From an uncultured Dorea sp. (GTDB lineage Bacteria; Bacillota; Clostridia; Lachnospirales; Lachnospiraceae), in the NCBI GenBank assembly GCA_910586965.1, contig CAJUMF010000014.1, positions 1 to 64,000 of the forward strand: a stretch of DNA of 64,000 nt, read 5' to 3'. Within the stretch, counting starts at the first letter, position 1. Each line of letters opens with the position of its first letter. A program made the position numbers and the translations under genes. This document shows positions 50,927 through 59,828 of the stretch, piece by piece. Below the pieces are notes generated by a model. That model saw only the letters and a program-made list of their open reading frames with translations, did no database searches and was not told where the DNA came from.

Positions 50927-52105
50927 CTACCAGAACTTAAACAATCTTACCATTTTCACTCCAACCTTATAATACCAGGGCAGCAATGCCTTTTCTGCGT
51001 TTTTAAGTTCGTTTCTGATCTCTATATGCTGCGGGCAACGGCTCTCACACTTCCCGCACTTTACACATGTTCCCGGCAGGTTCATCTCCTTCTGAAATGC
51101 AGTGACCTGGAGGTATTCATGCCGCCCGGAACCTTTTTCCTCGGCATACATCCGGTTGTAGCACCGGAAGGCAGCCGGGATATCGATGCCTTTCGGACAT
51201 GGCATACAATACCCGCATCCGGTACATCCCACCTTCATAGTTTTTTGTATCTCGTCCCGGACAGATGCAACCAATGCAACGTCTTCCTCGGTAAATTCTC
51301 CCGTCTGCACTTCGGATGCAACTTTTATATTCTCCCGAACCATCTCAAGAGAATTCATCCCGGACAGTACGCATGTCACCTCCGGTTGATCCCAGAGCCA
51401 CCGAAACGCCAGCTCCGCCGGGGTACGTTTCTTTCTGTCTTCTGCAATCCGCCGTTTTGCCCGTTCCGGCAAGAGGTCCACAAGCTTCCCTCCCCGGAGC
51501 GGCTCCATGATGATCACCGGGATTCCTTTCTCTGCTGCTGCCTTAAGTCCCCGTCTTCCTGCCTGAGTGTGCTCGTCTATGTAATTATACTGAATCTGGC
51601 AGAAATCCCAGTCGTACGCGTCTAAAATCTTAAGAAACATCTCCGTATTCCCATGAAAGGAAAAGCCGATATTGTGTATCCTTCCTTCCGCTTTCTTCTT
51701 TTCAATCCATTCCTCGATGCCGAGCCGCTTTAATTTTTCCCATGCGGCGATATCTGTCAGCATATGCATCAGGTAATAATCGATGTAATCTGTCTTCAAC
51801 CGGGATAGCTGTTCGTTAAAATATCTTTCCAGCGCAGCTTCCGACTTGATCAGGTATTGGGGCAGCTTTGTAGCAAGATTGACTTTTTTGCGGCAATGAT
51901 TCTTTTCAAGAATTTTGCCTAAAAGCACCTCACTGCCCGAATAGATGTAAGCAGTGTCAAGATAGTTAACACCGTTTTCTATTGCCTCCATCAATTCCTG
52001 CTCCGCCTTTTCCTCATCAAAATGACCGCCTTTTTTCGTAAAACGCATACAACCGTAGCCGAGAATGGAGATTGGCTTCCCATACCTGTCATTTCTATAC
52101 TGCAT
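50927..52105 (-). CDS. Aldo/keto reductase with C-terminal 4Fe-4S domain
   Basis: 392 aa. An aldo/keto reductase barrel with 'GVNYLDTAYIYSGSEVLLG' (catalytic Asp and Tyr) is followed from about residue 285 by two cysteine clusters ('VGCTGCGYCMPCPKGIDIP', 'GTCVKCGKCESRCPQHIEI') that bind 4Fe-4S centres. Such fused forms are common in anaerobes; the substrate is unknown. Convergent with the YfcE-like gene. Confidence 0.92.
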   Translation of the reverse strand: MQYRNDRYGKPISILGYGCMRFTKKGGHFDEEKAEQELMEAIENGVNYLDTAYIYSGSEVLLGKILEKNHCRKKVNLATKLPQYLIKSEAALERYFNEQLSRLKTDYIDYYLMHMLTDIAAWEKLKRLGIEEWIEKKKAEGRIHNIGFSFHGNTEMFLKILDAYDWDFCQIQYNYIDEHTQAGRRGLKAAAEKGIPVIIMEPLRGGKLVDLLPERAKRRIAEDRKKRTPAELAFRWLWDQPEVTCVLSGMNSLEMVRENIKVASEVQTGEFTEEDVALVASVRDEIQKTMKVGCTGCGYCMPCPKGIDIPAAFRCYNRMYAEEKGSGRHEYLQVTAFQKEMNLPGTCVKCGKCESRCPQHIEIRNELKNAEKALLPWYYKVGVKMVRLFKFW

Positions 52106-52149
52106 ATTTTTCCTCCCTGTTTTTCACATTTTTCCGCTATATACATTTC

Positions 52150-52910
52150 CTATTTCAAGTAATTCAGCCTCTTAAGGCTCCCCTCAGGAAATTTATATTC
52201 CGGCGTCGCAAACGCCCCTTTTGTCTCCTTCTCATAATACCACGGATCGCCGTCATGCAGCGGATTTTTAAGCAGATGGAATTCCTGGGCGGGCATGAAC
52301 CCCTGCGCCAGCAGAAAGGCTTTCTGCCCTTCTTCATTTTCACAGACATCTGCCACAAGGACGACATGCCCCGGACTCCCGCCCTTTAAAAACACATCCC
52401 CGCAGGCGATGTCAGCCGGCAAAATCTCCTCCGATTCCCCCTCCATGGAGAGCGTTCCTGCATAGCTGAACACCACCCGCAGATATTTCTGAAAACTCTC
52501 ATAAGAATCGTCATACCCCGCAGGTTTTTCCCATGAGACATCATTTCCATCTACTTTAATGCGGTATCCTTCCCTCCATTTGGAATACTCCGCATAAAAA
52601 CCGCTGACAAAATGAAAGCCGATTTTTGATACTCCCTCAAAAAGGCGCACAGGCTGTCTTTATCAGCCTCCCTGCGGGCATACCCTTCCGGAGCTTTAAT
52701 CCGGGATTCAAGAGTCATCCCATCCGAAACTATAAGACCTGCTCCCTGCGGGTCCTCTTCCTCTTTCTGTGCCTTTTGTGATTTATCCCCGGCATCTTCT
52801 GCTTTGCACCCGCTAAGTATGCACAGCAGGAAAGCAAATATAAGGATAGTCAGTTTATAAATATTCTTAAACATCCTGCCTCCAATCTTTTCCGAAACAC
52901 TCCTATTCAT
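52150..52910 (-). pseudogene. DUF4846-like lipoprotein gene with internal deletion
   Basis: A signal peptide and lipobox ('YKLTILIFAFLLCILSGCKAE') and N-terminal part run from about 52910 to 52640 ('...LCAFLREY'). The frame then shifts, and a second frame from about 52650 down to 52150 carries the rest ('SKIGFHFVSGFYAEYSKWREGYRIKVDGNDVSWEK' to 'EGSLKRLNYLK'). DUF4846 proteins normally have about 70-80 residues between these parts (family knowledge), so a piece is missing and the frame is broken at about 52635-52650. The two frames overlap. Likely inactive. Confidence 0.75.
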
Positions 52911-52937
52911 CCTGCATCTAATTTCTTTCTATGTCCT

Positions 52938-53147
52938 TCACATTTTTTCTTGTTTCTTTGTAGTCCTGAACACTGCCGCCACAGTCCACATAGTTGCCAA
53001 AAACTGCATAATGAATATAAAATCGCAAACAAATCTCTCCCATCTGGAAAGATTGCTATCCCCCACAAGTCCATACCCAATTCCCACGGCGCATAAGCTG
53101 AACAGCAGCGCAAGCACACAAACGAATATCTTTTGATTTTTACGCAC
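52938..53147 (-). CDS. Small membrane protein
   Basis: 69 aa with two hydrophobic segments ('IFVCVLALLFSLCAVGIGYGLVG' and 'FVCDFIFIMQFLATMWTVAAVF') and basic ends. GTG at 53147 follows AAGGAGG by 7 bases; another frame starting nearby gives a less protein-like product. No family recognised. Confidence 0.6.
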   Translation of the reverse strand: MRKNQKIFVCVLALLFSLCAVGIGYGLVGDSNLSRWERFVCDFIFIMQFLATMWTVAAVFRTTKKQEKM

Positions 53148-53164
53148 AATTACCCCTCCTTGAT

Positions 53165-53713
53165 TTAGATATCCTTGACATCGGTCAGCGATTTTATCCC
53201 ATGAAAATACTCTTCCGTCTCTTCCCTGGATTTGAAAATGACAATCTCCTTCTCCCCTTTATATTTCCCCAGCAGTTCGTAAATCTGCGGCAGCTCGTTC
53301 TCCGGAAACCCCATGATCCACTGCTTAAACTCCTCGTCAAACTCCGTCTCCAGCCACGGCAGATCCTCCCGCGTTTTTCCGATGCGCTCCTTAGCCCCCG
53401 CAAGGCAGATTTCCAGCGGATAGTCAAGCAGGAAAACCGTATCACACGCCTTCAAGCGCATCTCAAGGGTACGCTGGTAGTTCCCGTCGATAATCCACCT
53501 GTCCCTTTTTACAATCTCCCCAAGGCATTCGTCAAACTCTTCTTTCGGAATATTCGTCCGGTCGGGCTTATGCCACAGCATGTCCAGATAATATAACGGC
53601 AGGCCCGTCTTTTCATGCAGTTTCTTCGCAAATGTACTCTTTCCCGCGCCCGGACACCCGATAACCATTGCCCTTAACATTTGTGCTCTCCCGTGAATTT
53701 CAATATTGTCCAT
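53165..53713 (-). CDS. P-loop kinase-like protein (FlaR/adenylate kinase-related)
   Basis: 182 aa with Walker A 'GCPGAGKSTFAKKLHEKTGLPLYYLDMLWHKPDRT' and 'FLLDYPLEICLAG'. Resembles the 'topology modulation' FlaR-like group related to adenylate kinases, whose substrate is uncertain. ATG at 53713 follows GGAGG; an alternative Met at 53680 lies 11 codons in. Confidence 0.8.
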   Translation of the reverse strand: MDNIEIHGRAQMLRAMVIGCPGAGKSTFAKKLHEKTGLPLYYLDMLWHKPDRTNIPKEEFDECLGEIVKRDRWIIDGNYQRTLEMRLKACDTVFLLDYPLEICLAGAKERIGKTREDLPWLETEFDEEFKQWIMGFPENELPQIYELLGKYKGEKEIVIFKSREETEEYFHGIKSLTDVKDI

Positions 53714-53750
53714 TGTATTTCCTCCATAGATTTCCCAGTCTCAAAGTCCA

Positions 53751-54599
53751 TCAGCATTGGCAGAACTCCGGCTGTTCTAAAGAAATCACCCTCGCATACT
53801 TATTTTCCGAATCCTCAATAACTTTAATCCTGCCTTCCCTGATAAACTCCTCTATCCTCTTCGCATACCACCAATCCCCGACACCGAGCGGACAGCTCCC
53901 GAGGATATCGCCAATCAGCCTCGCCTCTTTCACCGGTTCCTCCGTAAGCCTTTTAAAGATGAGGAAATCATAAAAATACTCCGGCACGCCTGTTACCCTG
54001 CCATTTATGACCGCGCGCAGAGGGCTGTTATCCTGTTTAAGCTCACTCCAAAGCCAGGCATACATCCTGATTTCTTCCCTGGCAAGCGTCCTTTCCTCCG
54101 TCAGGAACCCGGCAAATTCCTCTGCCGCAACCTCTCCCCAATTGTGGCAGATACGAATCTTTTTTCCGTGAGACGCATCCCCGTCAGATGCTCCCAGAAT
54201 GTATTCCGGCAGCCGCACAGCCCGCACCTCATTCTCATATTCTTTCAAAATACCGCACAGATGACAAAAGCCACACAGAGAATAGGGCGCGCCGCTGTAC
54301 CACACCCTCACTGCCTGACCATCCTCGAGAAAATCCTTAAGCCTGTCAAGCTCATTACAATAGAAATCGTTCACATTCCGCAGCTCCTCGTCAATCTCCT
54401 CGTCTGCTCCCCATTGCCCCTGTGCATACAGGGAATAGATAAGCTCCCTGCGGTAATCGCCGTCCAATTCCTCCCTGATATCACCGATATCCAAAAGGAA
54501 CCCGAGGCAGACGACTTCATCTGTCTTCCTGATGACGGCCTTATTCTTCGCCACTTTCATGGAACCGGCCTCACTCTCTCCAAATAAAACTTCTATCAT
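53751..54599 (-). CDS. DUF1835/DUF3658 domain protein
   Basis: 282 aa. The N-terminal half ('MIEVLFGESEAGSMKVA' and 'VVCLGFLLDIGDI') fits DUF1835, and the C-terminal half ('LIGDILGSCPLGVGDWWYAKRIEEFIREGRIKVIED') fits DUF3658. Function unknown. Its start overlaps the end of the DMT transporter gene by 4 bases, so they form an operon. Confidence 0.8.
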   Translation of the reverse strand: MIEVLFGESEAGSMKVAKNKAVIRKTDEVVCLGFLLDIGDIREELDGDYRRELIYSLYAQGQWGADEEIDEELRNVNDFYCNELDRLKDFLEDGQAVRVWYSGAPYSLCGFCHLCGILKEYENEVRAVRLPEYILGASDGDASHGKKIRICHNWGEVAAEEFAGFLTEERTLAREEIRMYAWLWSELKQDNSPLRAVINGRVTGVPEYFYDFLIFKRLTEEPVKEARLIGDILGSCPLGVGDWWYAKRIEEFIREGRIKVIEDSENKYARVISLEQPEFCQC

Positions 54600-55516
54600 T
54601 GCTCTTCACCCTCCAAACGGCGCATCCTTACTTCCCGCTCCTTCAGCAGCGGGTAGAAAAAATACACCGACAGCCCAGCCATAATAACGACAATCCCCGC
54701 AAGCTGCCTCGGCGCGATTGTCTCTTTTAGTATAAGGAACGCCAAAATACACGTTCCCACCGGCTCCCCGAGAATCCCCATGGAAACCATCGTCGCAGAA
54801 ATATCCTTTAAAAGCAGGTTAAATACAAACTGCCCGCCAATCGTAGAGATAAACGCCAGCCCCAAAAATGAATACCAGGTCATCGCGGGATACCCGGAAA
54901 GGGGATTTTTGCTCACCAATGTATATACAAGCAAAAATGCCGCGCTGCTGAAATAGCTGAGCACCGAGTAGGTAATCACCCCCGTATTCTTCCTTGTCAC
55001 CTGTCCGATCAGAAAATACAGGCTGATCACCCCGGCAGATGAAAGCGCCAAAAAATCTCCGAACAGCGCCGCGCTGCTCACTGTAAAATCTCCCCATCCG
55101 ATCACCGCACTCCCGGCAATGGCAATCAGGCATCCTGCAACCGCTCCCGGCCTCACCCGCTCCTTTAAAAATAAGAAACCCCAAAGCATGGAAAACAGCG
55201 GCTGCATGGACACCAGCACCGTCGAGCTTGACACTGATGTAAAACGCAGCGATTCAAACCACATTGTATAGTGGACCGCCAAAAGAAACCCGGTTAAAAT
55301 AATGTTCGTCACCTGCCTGCGGCCAAGAGCCGCAAACTCCCTCCGGTTTTTTTCACTGAAAACAAGAAACGGCAACAACGCAAGCGCGGTGAACAGCAAT
55401 CGGTAAAATGCCGTCACCGGCGACGGCGCATCTGATAGTTTCACAAATATTGCCGAAGTCGACAGCGCCAAAACTCCGAAAAACAATGCAACATAATTTT
55501 TAATATCCTTCATCAC
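54596..55516 (-). CDS. DMT-superfamily (EamA) transporter
   Basis: 306 aa with ten hydrophobic segments in two EamA repeats ('FFGVLALSTSAIFVKLSDAPSPVTAFYRLLFTAL' and 'SSAGVISLYFLIGQVTRKN...'). Exporter or importer of small metabolites; substrate unknown. It follows a decayed HAD gene, whose 3' end overlaps its start. Confidence 0.92.
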   Translation of the reverse strand: MMKDIKNYVALFFGVLALSTSAIFVKLSDAPSPVTAFYRLLFTALALLPFLVFSEKNRREFAALGRRQVTNIILTGFLLAVHYTMWFESLRFTSVSSSTVLVSMQPLFSMLWGFLFLKERVRPGAVAGCLIAIAGSAVIGWGDFTVSSAALFGDFLALSSAGVISLYFLIGQVTRKNTGVITYSVLSYFSSAAFLLVYTLVSKNPLSGYPAMTWYSFLGLAFISTIGGQFVFNLLLKDISATMVSMGILGEPVGTCILAFLILKETIAPRQLAGIVVIMAGLSVYFFYPLLKEREVRMRRLEGEEQ

Positions 55517-55837
55517 TCATCCTCATTAACGCATGGTAAATCCCGTCATGGTCATTGCTCTCTGTATGTACCGGAATCCGCTCCTTCAGCTCCTCCGGCG
55601 CATTTTCCATAAGGACGCCGTATCCTACCGCCTCCAGCATCTCCGCATCATTATCGGACATCTAAGCCTGTATTCCTCCAGTATCGGATAAATGCCGGAA
55701 GGACTTCTGGCAGATATGATGACAAACGGAATCCCACGGTTTTTCAAATCCTTAATGGCCCTTTCCGTCAGCGGCGTAATCTTATGCTCTGAATTTAACA
55801 ATGTGCCGTCCACATCGCTGAAAACAATTTTATACAT
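55500..55837 (-). pseudogene. HAD-type hydrolase (Cof-like) with large internal deletion
   Basis: The start 'MYKIVFSDVDGTLLNSEHKITPLTERAIKDLKNRGIPFVIISARSPSGIYPILEEY' is the N-terminal core of a Cof-type HAD phosphatase, with the catalytic Asp-x-Asp. About 55 residues in it breaks; in another frame the C-terminal core 'DNDAEMLEAVGYGVLMENAPEELKERIPVHTESNDHDGIYHAL' follows directly. The intervening cap domain, about 150 residues in the family, is missing. A clear deletion pseudogene. Confidence 0.85.
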
Positions 55838-56042
55838 TTTTGCACAACACATAATATTTGTCTCCCAAGTTCGGCATCCTTCGTTCGTCGCCAAATTATT
55901 TACAGATTACATTCTATCACTGACATAGACAAAAACACAAGCTGTGAACCCGAAAAATGTAATCCTTTTTATGATACAAAAGAGCGAAACATGGTATACT
56001 ATAAAAAAGTTACGTCCACACAGACGAAAGGAGATTACAGCC

Positions 56043-56330
56043 ATGTGCACGAAATCCGAATTACAGACTGTACTCAGGGATGTTAAAACTGTATCAGAGC
56101 AGTTATACGGAACAATGCTTAACAGAATTATTCTTTATGGTTCGTATGCCCGTGGTGACAATACAGATGAATCTGAGCTTGAACAAGGAGTTTTTCTTTC
56201 GATTCTGTTGCGCGACAGAAAACATTTTGAAGAAAATCTCGATTTTTTACCATTTTATCAAAATATAATAAAAGAAGGGATTACAATTTATGGAGCGCCG
56301 TATTCCGTCTATTCCCGGAGCGCCACATAA
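56043..56330 (+). pseudogene. MntA-like nucleotidyltransferase, internally deleted
   Basis: 95 aa: 'CTKSELQTVLRDVKTVSEQLYGTMLNRIILYGSYARGDNTDES' is the start of the minimal nucleotidyltransferase fold used as antitoxin (MNT), but the acidic pair expected after 'DES' (Asp-x-Asp) is absent. The text jumps to 'FLSILLRDRKHFEENLDFLPFYQNIIKEGITIYG', the usual C-terminal segment, so about 35 residues are missing. The end overlaps an acetyltransferase gene on the other strand. ATG at 56043 follows AAAGGAG. Likely catalytically dead. Confidence 0.7.
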
Positions 56331-56821
56331 CGCCAGTGGGGCATATCCACGCCGCGGTAGTGCTTTATCCATGTGTCTGACGCAGCCATGCCGTTTCTAA
56401 GGGCAACCTTCTGGGAGGCTGTATTAGTATCCCGGATAATCGAGCACACCTCTTTTGCGTCAAGCACCTCAAAGGCATACTTTTTGCATGCCCTGGCAGA
56501 CTCTGCAGCATATCCCTGATGCCAGTATTTCCTTCGGAATAAATATCCGATTTCCAGCACTTCTTCATCTTTCCACGGCTGCATAGTCAGCCCGCACTGC
56601 CCGATCAGCTCCCCGGACTCTTTCAGGCAGGCTGCCCACAGCCCGTAGCCCCATTTTTCGTAACGGGAAATCTGCCTGCCAATCCACTCCCGCACTTCTG
56701 CATCGCTGAACGCGCCTTCATAGGCATACATTGTCTCCTTGTCCTTAAGCATCTTGCAGATTGCGTCAAAATCCGACTGTGACATTTCCCTCAGAAACAG
56801 CCTTTCCGTTTCAAGAATCAT
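56309..56821 (-). CDS. GNAT-family N-acetyltransferase (RimJ/RimL-like)
   Basis: 170 aa: 'MILETERLFLREMSQSDFDAICKMLKDKETMYAYEG', acetyl-CoA motif 'EIGYLFRRKYWHQGYAAESARACKKYAFE' and 'ASQKVALRNGMAASD' fit RimJ/RimL-type enzymes that acetylate protein N-termini or small molecules. The ATG at 56821 or one at 56836 could be used; both are coupled to the ARMT1-like gene end. Target unknown. Confidence 0.85.
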   Translation of the reverse strand: MILETERLFLREMSQSDFDAICKMLKDKETMYAYEGAFSDAEVREWIGRQISRYEKWGYGLWAACLKESGELIGQCGLTMQPWKDEEVLEIGYLFRRKYWHQGYAAESARACKKYAFEVLDAKEVCSIIRDTNTASQKVALRNGMAASDTWIKHYRGVDMPHWRYVALRE

Positions 56822-56832
56822 ACGCTCACCCT

Positions 56833-57696
56833 TCATTCTTTCTTCATACAGACAACCGACATCTTTTTTACTCCCAGCGGCTCTGCTACGATATCACATT
56901 TTGCCATAAACAGAAAGAACAGGTTCTCCTTCCCGCAATCCGCCAATCCCTCATAGTTTCCCTGTCCTTTGCAGATTACCACGTCTGCCTTTTTGAATAT
57001 TTTCTGAAACTCCGGAGATGTCCGGTGCAGGACTGTTCCCAGCGAGCCGTCGCCGTTTGGGAGCACTTTTGCAGCCTCCTGCATCCTGACCTCTGCGGCA
57101 TCATCCGCCGTCACATCATTCACAATCGGTTTCCCGCGCACCCCGTAATATACGGAAAGCTTTGGATTGTACTCCTTAAGCAGCTTGATAAATTGTTTGT
57201 CCAGCACGATTTCACCGCAATTATCCCCGAGATACAAAAGAACCCGGCTGTTTTTTACCGCCTGAAACATCTGCCGGGAATGGTCGATTGCCAGTTTGCT
57301 CCCGGAAATATCCCGTATCATCTCTTTAAACATCTTCTCGTCAAACCTGTGCCTTGCCGCAAAATCAATAAGATTCCCTGCTATGGCAAGCTTTAAGCCG
57401 CACTCCAGCCACCCGCCGCTTTGAGCGATAAGATTTTGAATGGCATCCGACATGGACAGCACAAGCTGATTGTAGTAACTTTTAATTTCTTTATATGGAT
57501 TATCTGTTCCGATAATGTCTTTTGCCAGCGCCCATATCTCGCCCATGATTTCCGGATTCGTCTTTGCCATATCGCAGGTTTTCAAATACTCCCGGGCGAG
57601 CTTTATAAGCTGGTTCTCCTTTTCTTTTCCCAACTGCTGAAATGCACATATTTTTTTCATCTGGCTGATGTCGCAGTCAAAACATTCCTTATGCAT
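56833..57696 (-). CDS. ARMT1-like (DUF89) metal-dependent phosphatase family protein
   Basis: 287 aa with an N-terminal cysteine motif ('CFDCDISQMKKICAFQ') and core 'LLYLGDNCGEIVLDKQFIKLL', where the Asp-Asn would bind metal, and 'VICKGQGNYEGLADCGKENLFFLFMAKCDIVAE'. The DUF89/ARMT1 family hydrolyses damaged sugar phosphates in characterised members. Its 3' end meets the acetyltransferase gene. Confidence 0.88.
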   Translation of the reverse strand: MHKECFDCDISQMKKICAFQQLGKEKENQLIKLAREYLKTCDMAKTNPEIMGEIWALAKDIIGTDNPYKEIKSYYNQLVLSMSDAIQNLIAQSGGWLECGLKLAIAGNLIDFAARHRFDEKMFKEMIRDISGSKLAIDHSRQMFQAVKNSRVLLYLGDNCGEIVLDKQFIKLLKEYNPKLSVYYGVRGKPIVNDVTADDAAEVRMQEAAKVLPNGDGSLGTVLHRTSPEFQKIFKKADVVICKGQGNYEGLADCGKENLFFLFMAKCDIVAEPLGVKKMSVVCMKKE

Positions 57697-57741
57697 TTAT
57701 CTATCGCCTCCTTACCTGTAGCGGGTGAAAGGACACGCAAG

Positions 57742-58410
57742 TCATCTTTCCTGATGTACATTACATGAGATTGCCGCTTTTTCTCGTATTTCGCTAATCA
57801 ATTTATATATTGTCGTACATGGACACATTTCTGACGGCTTGTTTATCCCGTCTCTCAAATACTGCATGAAACGAGATTCTGCTATTTTAATGGCTTTTGT
57901 CTCATCACCATAACGATTCAAAATAGTATAAATTTGACTGCTGGACTTTTTATATTCCTGTCCGGTTTTCTTTTCAAAAGTATTAGCAAACTCACGACAG
58001 CATGTAACAGAGTCCTGATAGCCATGCATTCTTCCAAAGTAGGCATCGAACCAAATCTCAATGCAAGGATTTGACCAGCCAACATTAACCCCTTCCTGTT
58101 TGGCGTTTTCTATAATTTGATCAAAATGAATAACCCGGTCACGGTCAAATACAACCCAAGGTTCTCCATATTGAGGTTCCATGGCAGCTTGCTCTTTACA
58201 CACAGTAACAAGTTCATCTGTTTTAGCCTTGGAAACTTTAATTACAATTCGTCCTTGTAAATCTTTAGGGAGAGAATCCCGGATACCATACATATAATTC
58301 TCTTCGGTTTCTCTTGTATCAGTTACTATAAAATAATAGCCCAAATCCGGAACCCTCGTGCGAAAATTGTCTCTCCCTTTACGTTTTCCTTTTCTATCTG
58401 CCTTTGTCAT
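57742..58410 (-). CDS. RloB-domain protein (AbiLii-like), defence pair
   Basis: 222 aa with the RloB pattern: 'YYFIVTDTRETEENYMYGIRDS', 'WVVFDRDRVIHFDQIIENAKQEGVNVGWSNPCIEIWFDAYFG' and 'SSSQIYTILNRYGDETKAIKIAESRF'. The Asp residues resemble a TOPRIM-like nuclease core. It follows the ATPase by one base, with its ribosome site in the ATPase end, as in AbiL-type phage abortive infection pairs. ATG at 58410 chosen; an upstream ATG overlaps the ATPase. Defence role is inferred from family. Confidence 0.85.
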   Translation of the reverse strand: MTKADRKGKRKGRDNFRTRVPDLGYYFIVTDTRETEENYMYGIRDSLPKDLQGRIVIKVSKAKTDELVTVCKEQAAMEPQYGEPWVVFDRDRVIHFDQIIENAKQEGVNVGWSNPCIEIWFDAYFGRMHGYQDSVTCCREFANTFEKKTGQEYKKSSSQIYTILNRYGDETKAIKIAESRFMQYLRDGINKPSEMCPCTTIYKLISEIREKAAISCNVHQER

Positions 58411-58411
58411 A

Positions 58412-59674
58412 TTATCCCTCCCTGAACATATCAAAATGTCTCAATGTAGGAATCGCACCGTATTTTCCGAGCAGATAGTTTTTCTCATAGCTTTCGTCTT
58501 TGCGGATTTTTATACCATCCTCATCCACAAAATCCGCCAGGGAATAAAGTGCAGAAACGCCGCATCTATCTTTTTCAGTAAACCAAATTTCATCTCTTCG
58601 AAGAAGATTATTAGAAAGCTGCCAGGAATCATGGGTTGTAAATACTAATTGGGCATGTTTCGAGTTGATTTCCGGATTCAAAAAAGTAATTAAAAAGCTC
58701 CTGACCAACAAAGGATGCAGTCTGGCATTCAGTTCATCAACAAAAAGCACTCCGCCATTTTCCAAAGTGTCCTGCAATGCAGGGTAAAGCGCAAACATTT
58801 TCAAGGTTCCATCGGATTCCTCCTCCAATGGTATAGAAGATGTTCCGCCGTTAACCATACGATGAATTGCGTCTATTTTAACATGCCTGCGTTCTTCATC
58901 TTCGCCTTTCATAACTTCAGCCTGAAATCCAATAATAGAAGGGTCAAAAGATGAAAAATAAGCAACAACCTTATCCTGAACAAATTTATTTTCCGCAAAA
59001 CCATCTGGAATGAGAGAGGAAAGGAAAACGTTTTCATAAGGATTTCCGAAATTAGTAAAATTTATATTACAAAACCAGTCTCGAATGGATTTCAATTTCG
59101 CAACCTTCAGTTTTGCACCTAAAGAAACTATAAGAGATTCTTTGTTCAAAGAAATTCGAATAAGTTCCCGGCTCTTAGCGGGAAGTCCTGACAAATCCAG
59201 TTCATCTCCGTTGCGATAAAAAATTTGTTTATACTCCCGGGCAGTCTTGGCTTTTGAATTTAACCATTCTTCAATAACACCATCTTGATTCAATGTAAAT
59301 CCGTAGTTGTATGATTTATACCCGCGTTCTTCCGTATCCATAAAGTAGACTTCGAAAGAGGATTCAGCATCCCTGCTGGCACTATCAAACAAAAAAGGAG
59401 TATATTTCCATTTTTTGCTTTTCGTTTTTTTGTCATCCGGGTCACCGCCATATGAAAAAGACTCTATCACATAAGTCATCATATAACGAAAAGACTCTAT
59501 CACATTTGATTTTCCACTTGCATTTGCACCAAAAATAGCCGCTGTAGGCAATATTTTTTCATATCCGGCAGAAATAACCCTGTCAGAATGTTCTGTAATT
59601 TTAGTGGCTGAAAGGTCTAAAATAGTATCATCTCTAAAAGATTTAAAATTTTTAAAACGAAATTGTATCAACAT
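58412..59674 (-). CDS. AAA ATPase of the AbiL/RloA-like defence pair
   Basis: 420 aa. 'MLIQFRFKNFKSFRDDTILDLSA' opens the SMC-like AAA_21/AAA_15 fold; Walker A is 'FGANASGKSNVIES', the signature 'EESDGTLKMFALYPAL' and Walker B 'GGVLFVDELNARLHPLL' follow. Paired with an RloB protein. Typical sensor ATPase of abortive-infection systems; the trigger is not known. Its promoter overlaps a long palindrome. Confidence 0.88.
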   Translation of the reverse strand: MLIQFRFKNFKSFRDDTILDLSATKITEHSDRVISAGYEKILPTAAIFGANASGKSNVIESFRYMMTYVIESFSYGGDPDDKKTKSKKWKYTPFLFDSASRDAESSFEVYFMDTEERGYKSYNYGFTLNQDGVIEEWLNSKAKTAREYKQIFYRNGDELDLSGLPAKSRELIRISLNKESLIVSLGAKLKVAKLKSIRDWFCNINFTNFGNPYENVFLSSLIPDGFAENKFVQDKVVAYFSSFDPSIIGFQAEVMKGEDEERRHVKIDAIHRMVNGGTSSIPLEEESDGTLKMFALYPALQDTLENGGVLFVDELNARLHPLLVRSFLITFLNPEINSKHAQLVFTTHDSWQLSNNLLRRDEIWFTEKDRCGVSALYSLADFVDEDGIKIRKDESYEKNYLLGKYGAIPTLRHFDMFREG

Positions 59675-59695
59675 GACGCATTACCTCCTGTTTCC

Positions 59696-59763
59696 ATTAT
59701 ACGCAAAATCACCAAAAAATCAACATATATTTGAGGAATTATCTCAAATATATGTTGATTTTT
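59696..59763 (-). promoter_or_regulatory. Promoter and 21-bp palindrome upstream of the defence pair
   Basis: TTGATT (59718-59723) and TATAAT (59696-59701), spacer 16, drive the ATPase gene. The -35 lies in a perfect 21-bp inverted repeat (59715-59735 with 59743-59763, 7-base loop) flanked by T runs on both strands. It may be a bidirectional terminator, an operator, or both. Confidence 0.75.
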
Positions 59764-59828
59764 GCACTACATTAACCATGCGATTCATTAAATTTTGACG
59801 TCATTATACCGTAACAACTCTTGCGTCA

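Noticed and set aside
53194..53445. Second minus-strand frame inside the P-loop protein
   Set aside because: Arginine-rich, no family match and fully inside the P-loop gene.
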